A stretch of 64,000 nucleotides of DNA from Pontiella desulfatans (lineage in GTDB: Bacteria > Verrucomicrobiota > Kiritimatiellia > Kiritimatiellales > Pontiellaceae), in the NCBI RefSeq assembly GCF_900890425.1, contig NZ_CAAHFG010000001.1, positions 3,658,001-3,722,000 on the forward strand, in the 5' to 3' direction. This document shows, piece after piece, positions 59,002 to 64,000 of this stretch (positions are counted from its first letter, which is position 1; the number at the start of each line of letters is the position of its first letter). Made by a program: the position numbers and the translations under genes. The notes under the pieces are model-generated. The model did no database searches. It had not been told where the DNA came from and saw nothing but the letters and a program-made list of their open reading frames with translations.

Positions 59002-61332
59002 ATGAAAATAGCGAATAGAAAATTAATCATGCTGGCAGGCGCATTGCTTGGCGCATCCAGCACAATGGCGGCCATTACACCGACAAGCGATGACTTCAGC
59101 AGCGACACCTCCGGCAGCTGGGTCAGCGTTGGAGCAACCAATACCGTCATCGGATATGACGGAACCAGCGCGGGAGATTACGATGACGGCGACCCGGCCA
59201 CCAAGCTCGCCTATACCGTCGGCATGACGCTCACGGGCGACGGCGTCAAGGATGACGGCGGCCTGCGACTCGACACCGTGGATGCAATCCCGGGCAACGA
59301 AGCCATTGGCCTGACGATTGCTGGAACCATGGATGAAGGGGCTCTGATTTCCTTTACCGGAAGCGCCTACAACGACAACGGAAGCTCGTCAGAATACATT
59401 GCCCAGCTCTGGAACCTGACCGACGACACCCTGCTGGCCGAAACAGCCTCCATTAATGTGAACGGCATTACCGGTGTCAACTATGTACCGAAAGATTTCG
59501 GGGTGGCATATCAAGTTAAAGCGGAAGATGCCGGCGACACCCTGCAAATCCGCTTTAAAGAAGACAACAACAACACCGCCCGCGACGTCTATGTCGATAA
59601 TTTCTCGGTAACCGTTGAGCCGGAAACACTGTATGCTTACGAAGGTTTTGACGGAGTAATGGGTGCCCGGGTGGATCTAACCGGGGCGACCGGATCCGGC
59701 TTCACCGTCACCAACACCAACTTTCGCATGATCTATAGAACCGGCCTGGAGTATACCGATGACCTCGGCAACACCCTGATTACATCCGGACAATCCGCCG
59801 GTATGACCAATGTCGTCGGCGGCACCCAGAATCTGCAGCTGGCGCTGGATGCACTCAGCTCCGGCACCGTTTATGCGAGTTATCTGCTGAAGCTCGACGC
59901 CGGAAGCAGTTGGGGATTAAAGACTGGACTGCAGACCGCGCCGGTCGGGAACAGCGCTGACCCGCTGTCCAGCCTCGCGGCCGGATTCCGTTCCACATCA
60001 AGTAATTTCGGTGCATGGAGCGCTCCCGGAGGAATTGATAAACGTACAGGACCAAGCTCAAACCCCTATGCCATCACCAATGTTCTGGTTATTCTGGAAG
60101 CAAATCTCGAAACCGATACACTGACGGTCTGGCTGAACCCAACCAACCTGAATAACATAGCGGACAGCGCCACACATACCATGTCAGGAACCGGAAGCGG
60201 CATTGGAAGCCTCTCCTCTGTTGTACTCAGTCTCGGTGGGCAAGCTGCCATTGATGAAATCCGCGTTGGAAATACACTCAATGTCGTTCTGCCGCTGGTC
60301 GATCCGTCCGTACAGACCCTGAAATGGAACTTCAACGATGACAGCGGCACCCTGTCGGCAAACACTCCCACCTACGACTACACCTCCGATACGGCACCCT
60401 ATGTCGGGTCGAATGCGGTGGCCAACACGCTGGCCATGAACGGTTTAAGCAGCGGATCCGACTTTATCATCGCCAACAAGGGCACAGGCCATGAAAAGTG
60501 CCTGTACCTCCAGGCGCTGAATCCGCAGGGAAACAACGCAGGCATCTACCTGCAGAAGCTCGACTTCCGGGTCGACAACATGAACCTGACGAACAAAACC
60601 CGCGTAAGCTGGTCCTTCGACATTCTCGGCACCGACCACGCGGGAATCGTCCCCTCCAATTGGACGGTACGGGTCAACTACGGCAACTACAGCGAAAACA
60701 TCAATGTCTCCGACGCGTGGTTTAACAACGACAGCTCAGCACTGGCCCAGACCTTCGACTTTGTCGACGACAATGCCACCTGGACCACCGTTACCGGCTC
60801 CTACGAAATCGCCGTTAACCAAGCCGGCTCGGCAGGCGGCATCCAGATCCGCCAACCGAACGGAGTTGGCGCTTATACCAGCGGAGATGGAGTCTGTATC
60901 GACAACATCGAAATCACGATTGAAAGCATTGAAATGTTCTACGACAGCGCGCTCGAAGCGTGGGCCGCCGGATTCGGACTGTTTGGCGACGATGCCCTGC
61001 CCGGAACCGACTATGAGCCGGACGGACTCGACAACCTGATGGAATACGCCCTCGGCGGCAACCCCACCGAAGACGACGCCGCGACCGTGGCCCCGGCCAC
61101 CTACGCGGACACCGGCTGGTTCTACCACGTCTATGACGAACGCACCGATGATCCGGCATTGACCTTCTCGCTCGGCTCAGACAGCGACCTGGTCAGCGTA
61201 CCGGCATGGGATACCAACGATGTGTTCCAGGTGGGCGAGACCGCGGAAACCAATGGATTCAAAACGGTAACCAACCGCACCGAGATGACCACCAACGCCA
61301 AATTCATCCGACTGGAAGTCCAACAGGACTAA
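59002..61332 (+). CDS. large secreted beta-rich protein of unknown function
   Basis: 776 aa, AAAGGAG upstream, signal peptide MKIANRKLIMLAGALLGASS, then TMAA. Three beta domains follow. The first (25-210) ends RDVYVDNFSVTVEP. The second (212-435; YEGFDGVMGARVDLTG, VYASYLLKLDAGS, VILEANLETDTLTVWLNPTN, IDEIRVGNTLNVVLP) shares its fold pattern with the 266-aa protein at 45021. The third (440-640) ends CIDNIEITIES. The tail has a TSP3-like loop and LMEYALGGNPTEDD, a spacer common in surface proteins of this group. No catalytic motif is visible; likely a glycan-binding surface protein under operator G2. Confidence 0.72.
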   Translation: MKIANRKLIMLAGALLGASSTMAAITPTSDDFSSDTSGSWVSVGATNTVIGYDGTSAGDYDDGDPATKLAYTVGMTLTGDGVKDDGGLRLDTVDAIPGNEAIGLTIAGTMDEGALISFTGSAYNDNGSSSEYIAQLWNLTDDTLLAETASINVNGITGVNYVPKDFGVAYQVKAEDAGDTLQIRFKEDNNNTARDVYVDNFSVTVEPETLYAYEGFDGVMGARVDLTGATGSGFTVTNTNFRMIYRTGLEYTDDLGNTLITSGQSAGMTNVVGGTQNLQLALDALSSGTVYASYLLKLDAGSSWGLKTGLQTAPVGNSADPLSSLAAGFRSTSSNFGAWSAPGGIDKRTGPSSNPYAITNVLVILEANLETDTLTVWLNPTNLNNIADSATHTMSGTGSGIGSLSSVVLSLGGQAAIDEIRVGNTLNVVLPLVDPSVQTLKWNFNDDSGTLSANTPTYDYTSDTAPYVGSNAVANTLAMNGLSSGSDFIIANKGTGHEKCLYLQALNPQGNNAGIYLQKLDFRVDNMNLTNKTRVSWSFDILGTDHAGIVPSNWTVRVNYGNYSENINVSDAWFNNDSSALAQTFDFVDDNATWTTVTGSYEIAVNQAGSAGGIQIRQPNGVGAYTSGDGVCIDNIEITIESIEMFYDSALEAWAAGFGLFGDDALPGTDYEPDGLDNLMEYALGGNPTEDDAATVAPATYADTGWFYHVYDERTDDPALTFSLGSDSDLVSVPAWDTNDVFQVGETAETNGFKTVTNRTEMTTNAKFIRLEVQQD

Positions 61333-61360
61333 CAAACAAATCAACCCGAACATGACAACA

Positions 61361-61386
61361 GCCCCGGTTCACGCCGGGGCTTTTTT
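61361..61386 (+). terminator. rho-independent terminator
   Basis: GCCCCGG-TTCACG-CCGGGGC followed by T6, 29 bp after the stop of the 776-aa protein gene on the plus strand. Confidence 0.92.
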
Positions 61387-61458
61387 AAATTCGTTTCAAA
61401 AGAAACCCTGCAATGGAACCCCTCAATGATTGAGGATAAAACAAAAAGGAACCCGGCG

Positions 61459-64000
61459 GTGAATCTTCGCTCTGTGTTAGATAAGTTGGTTTTAAGATCT
61501 TTTGTTAAACAGATCACCCGCAGCCTTTTGCCGGCCAGCCTGTTTGCTCTCTCCCTTCCTGTTGGGGCTGACGATGCATTGTCTAAACGCCATAATTTTG
61601 AAGACCGCGCTGTGCTGTCGCATTACCGCGTGACACAAGACGGAGCAATCTCCATCACGTCCGAAAAAAGCAAGTTTGGCCGCCATGCCTTACGGTGGGA
61701 TTGGGAAAACAGCAGCGCGTTGTCTGTAACGGGACTTAAACCGATGACGCTGGCCGAAAGCGGCTTGAAGTATATGGACACTTTCCCGGCCAGCCCGTCA
61801 TTTTTTACATGGATCTACAATGAGGCGAAGTCCGATCAGGCCCTGCGTTTTGAGTTTGGGGTGGAAGGTTCAGAGATTGGATTCGCCTTCCCCCTGAACT
61901 TTGAAGGGTGGTCGTTACTCAAGATGCCCTATTTTTCTATGGAAGCGTCCAATACAGGTGCGACAGACAGCGTGCCGACCAAGGGGCAGGCCATTGATTT
62001 CGAAACCTTCCGCATCATCAGCCCGAGCGGAACAGGACGCGTGTTTCTGGATAATCTGGCTCTGGCCTGCTATGAGGACAACCGTTTTTTAAAGGCACAC
62101 CAGAGGAAGCAAAATGAGGAAAAGGTCGCTTTCGAGCTGATGCAGCAATTGCCGGCAAGCCCCCTGTTCAATGAAAGCAATATTAAACAGATCACCCGCC
62201 TCGAATCGGAATACATCCGCCAATACTGCCCCGGTCAAAAACGAGGGCGCGACGGACTGGAAAATGCACTCATCAAGCTGGACGAACAGTTCCATGAAAC
62301 ATTCAGGATTGAGCGCCAAGCCGATGGTTCTGTTCGCGGGATCGCGCTGATCGCCGAGGGAAGAGCCTTCTACTATGAATCCTGCTGGGGTTTAAAAAAC
62401 GGAACAGATTTTGCCGGGCTCAATGCGTTTGGCCGTTTTTTCCTCAAGCTGGCGGAAACCTACAGCAACCGGAAGGATGTCCTGACCGCCGAGGAACGGG
62501 GCCGGCTGGAGGAACGGATCGTCGACTCGCTGACCTATCTGTTCGATCAGGGGTGGCGCGGAAAATCGCCGCTTTTTGTCGGGACGGTTTCGTATAGAAC
62601 GCGCGAATTATCGAAAGGCATGTTCCTGTGCCGCGAGTTTCTTGAACGGCAGGATCCGGCGCTGTTGTCCCGGGTCAGGGATTCGCTGTGCTGGCAGCAA
62701 AAGGCGTATTCCATGTTTTTCCCGGAAAAGGAAAGACCGTCCAATTTTGATTTCTTCCGCCTTCACATGAGTAATATTCCAGCCTGCATTTTCTCGTTTA
62801 CGGATGCAGGGAAGAAAGATGCCCTGTTACGGCGGTATTCGGAGTTTTTGTCAACCGCCATTGACTCGCAGGATAAGCGTGAAAATCCCCGGCACGACCA
62901 ATGGGGGTTTCGCATGGACGGAACCACGTTTCATCATTGGGGACATTACCCGGCTTATGCCAATGCCTCGTTCCAGACGATCCCGCCCCTGATCAAGCTG
63001 CTCAATGAAAGCGACTACCGTGTTTCGGAGGAGGCGCTGGCAAACTTCAGAAAAGCATTGTTGTCCGTTCGATTATACACGCAAAATCAGGAAACCGGGT
63101 TTGGAATGGCAGGCCGTCATCCGTTGACAGCCTCGTATGACCTGAAAGCCGCCTACCGGACCCTCTCATCGCTGACGGGAAGACCTTTGGATCGCGAGAT
63201 GGCTTCGGCCTATATGCGGTTGTGGGGCTATCCTGAGGAATCATCCTCGTTTCAGGATGCAGGTATTGAAGCAGAAGAGCTATCTGGTTTCTGGACGTTC
63301 CCCTATGGGGGTTTTGCGATTCATCGAAGAGATGGATGGATGATGACGTTCAAGGGCTACAACCGCTTCACGTGGGGAAGTGAAACCTACATTGTCGAAA
63401 ACCGTTATGCCCGATATCTCTCCGCCGGAACCGCGCAGGTGATGTATGGGGAGGGTGCACAAGCAAGCGGATATCAGAATGACGGGTGGGATTGGAATCG
63501 GGCCCCGGGAGCAACCATTGTCCCCCTGCCCTGGGAAGAGCTCGAATTTAAAGACGAAATCGCAATGTTGAAGTCGCTGGAAACATTCATGGGCGGAGTG
63601 CACCGGGAAAACCGGGATGGCGTGTTCGCAATGAAGGTGGATGAAAGCACCGCTTTTAATTTTGATCCCTCCTGCAAAAAGCTGGATGTCGTTGCACCGG
63701 TGAAGGCATTGAAATCCTATTTCTGCATGGGAGACCGCGTAATCTGTCTGGGCTCCGGAATATCTGCACAAAGCGGAGACGCCCCCGTTGAAACGGTTTT
63801 GTTCCAGAATCAGCTGCAAAAAAAAGACGATGCACTGTGGGTTGATCAAACGCAGGAAATAAAGGCCTTCCCTTACGAAAGGTCGTTTGCCGGACACAAA
63901 CCGCTCCGGATTCTCGATCCTTATGGAACGGGATATATTGTCTATTCCGGCGGAGAACTTACGGTTAAAAAAGCGCATCAAACAGCGCCGAAATATGACT
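61459..64000 (+). CDS. PL8 chondroitinase-ABC-like lyase (3' end outside window)
   Basis: 847 codons are visible and the frame runs off the right edge. GTG at 61459 has AAAAAGGA about eight bases upstream. An in-frame ATG at 61426 lies inside a small hairpin (CCTCAA-TGA-TTGAGG) without ribosome site, so I prefer GTG. An N-terminal leader with a basic stretch (KQITRSLLPASLFALSLPVG) precedes a galactose-binding-like domain (to about 205) and the alpha/alpha toroid. H493 and Y500 in HHWGHYPAY match the catalytic His/Tyr. AGRHPL carries the Arg and FTWGSETYI the Glu. NDGWDWNRAPGATIV is also typical of PL8. This third full-type copy follows a terminator, so it has its own promoter, for which I see no TTGCGCAA pair. 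Confidence 0.88.
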   Translation, partial: MNLRSVLDKLVLRSFVKQITRSLLPASLFALSLPVGADDALSKRHNFEDRAVLSHYRVTQDGAISITSEKSKFGRHALRWDWENSSALSVTGLKPMTLAESGLKYMDTFPASPSFFTWIYNEAKSDQALRFEFGVEGSEIGFAFPLNFEGWSLLKMPYFSMEASNTGATDSVPTKGQAIDFETFRIISPSGTGRVFLDNLALACYEDNRFLKAHQRKQNEEKVAFELMQQLPASPLFNESNIKQITRLESEYIRQYCPGQKRGRDGLENALIKLDEQFHETFRIERQADGSVRGIALIAEGRAFYYESCWGLKNGTDFAGLNAFGRFFLKLAETYSNRKDVLTAEERGRLEERIVDSLTYLFDQGWRGKSPLFVGTVSYRTRELSKGMFLCREFLERQDPALLSRVRDSLCWQQKAYSMFFPEKERPSNFDFFRLHMSNIPACIFSFTDAGKKDALLRRYSEFLSTAIDSQDKRENPRHDQWGFRMDGTTFHHWGHYPAYANASFQTIPPLIKLLNESDYRVSEEALANFRKALLSVRLYTQNQETGFGMAGRHPLTASYDLKAAYRTLSSLTGRPLDREMASAYMRLWGYPEESSSFQDAGIEAEELSGFWTFPYGGFAIHRRDGWMMTFKGYNRFTWGSETYIVENRYARYLSAGTAQVMYGEGAQASGYQNDGWDWNRAPGATIVPLPWEELEFKDEIAMLKSLETFMGGVHRENRDGVFAMKVDESTAFNFDPSCKKLDVVAPVKALKSYFCMGDRVICLGSGISAQSGDAPVETVLFQNQLQKKDDALWVDQTQEIKAFPYERSFAGHKPLRILDPYGTGYIVYSGGELTVKKAHQTAPKYD

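Noticed and set aside
1-64000. PEP-CTERM sorting signals, SusC/SusD pairs, tRNA or rRNA genes, sulfatase-maturating enzyme
   Set aside because: Looked for because they would fit such a locus, but none could be supported in this window.

Overview
The window reads as a piece of a Kiritimatiellota genome of the Pontiella type, inferred from content rather than from a marker gene. It has many secreted S1-family sulfatases, PL8 lyases, DUF1961, DUF2264 and DUF4838 proteins, SHD1 and TSP3-type modules, XylR/AraC regulators and WbsX proteins, and no SusC/SusD pair. Nearly everything serves degradation of a sulfated, uronic-acid-containing polysaccharide; three chondroitinase-ABC-like PL8 lyases point to a glycosaminoglycan-like substrate. 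I saw no rRNA, tRNA or CRISPR array.

Layout. (1) 1-9120, minus: an operon of two secreted proteins (one with a possible glycoside-hydrolase domain), two sulfatases and a GPH-type sugar symporter cut by the window edge. (2) 9136-20000: two related large secreted proteins with dockerin-like EF-hands, a GntR-type regulator with GGGACA operator half-sites, a sulfatase without signal peptide, a WbsX protein, and an AraC regulator. (3) 20000-25460: insertion-sequence damage. Remnants of one integrase-type element are piled up with three degraded right ends, and an intact-looking IS1595-type element with a perfect 8-bp target duplication splits a Tat-type sulfatase gene. (4) 25495-49247: the core locus, holding a TonB-like PA14/SHD1 membrane protein, DUF1961 lipoprotein, sulfatases, an SSS symporter, DUF2264, two PL8 lyases, a CBM9-like protein, a XylR-type regulator and a GH-like enzyme. 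(5) 49250-64000: gene relics, a DUF4838 protein, a sulfatase, an IS3 element, a LamG/barrel secreted protein, a large secreted protein and a third PL8 lyase cut by the edge.

The strongest new signal is regulatory. At least eight promoters carry two near-palindromic octamers close to TTGCGCAA exactly 22 bp apart, and a -35 position follows at a fixed 16 bp. They drive the core operons on both strands, so one activator, most simply the XylR-type protein at 45867-47027, probably controls the locus.

A second theme is decay. At least seven stumps remain where the middle of a gene is gone but one or both ends survive: GH2 beta-glucuronidase, a pectate-lyase-like lipoprotein, a PL8, an AraC regulator and several C-terminal modules. 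A third theme is a set of small repeats built from perfect stems closed by 3-nt loops; one of them sits inside, and frameshifts, a transposase gene.
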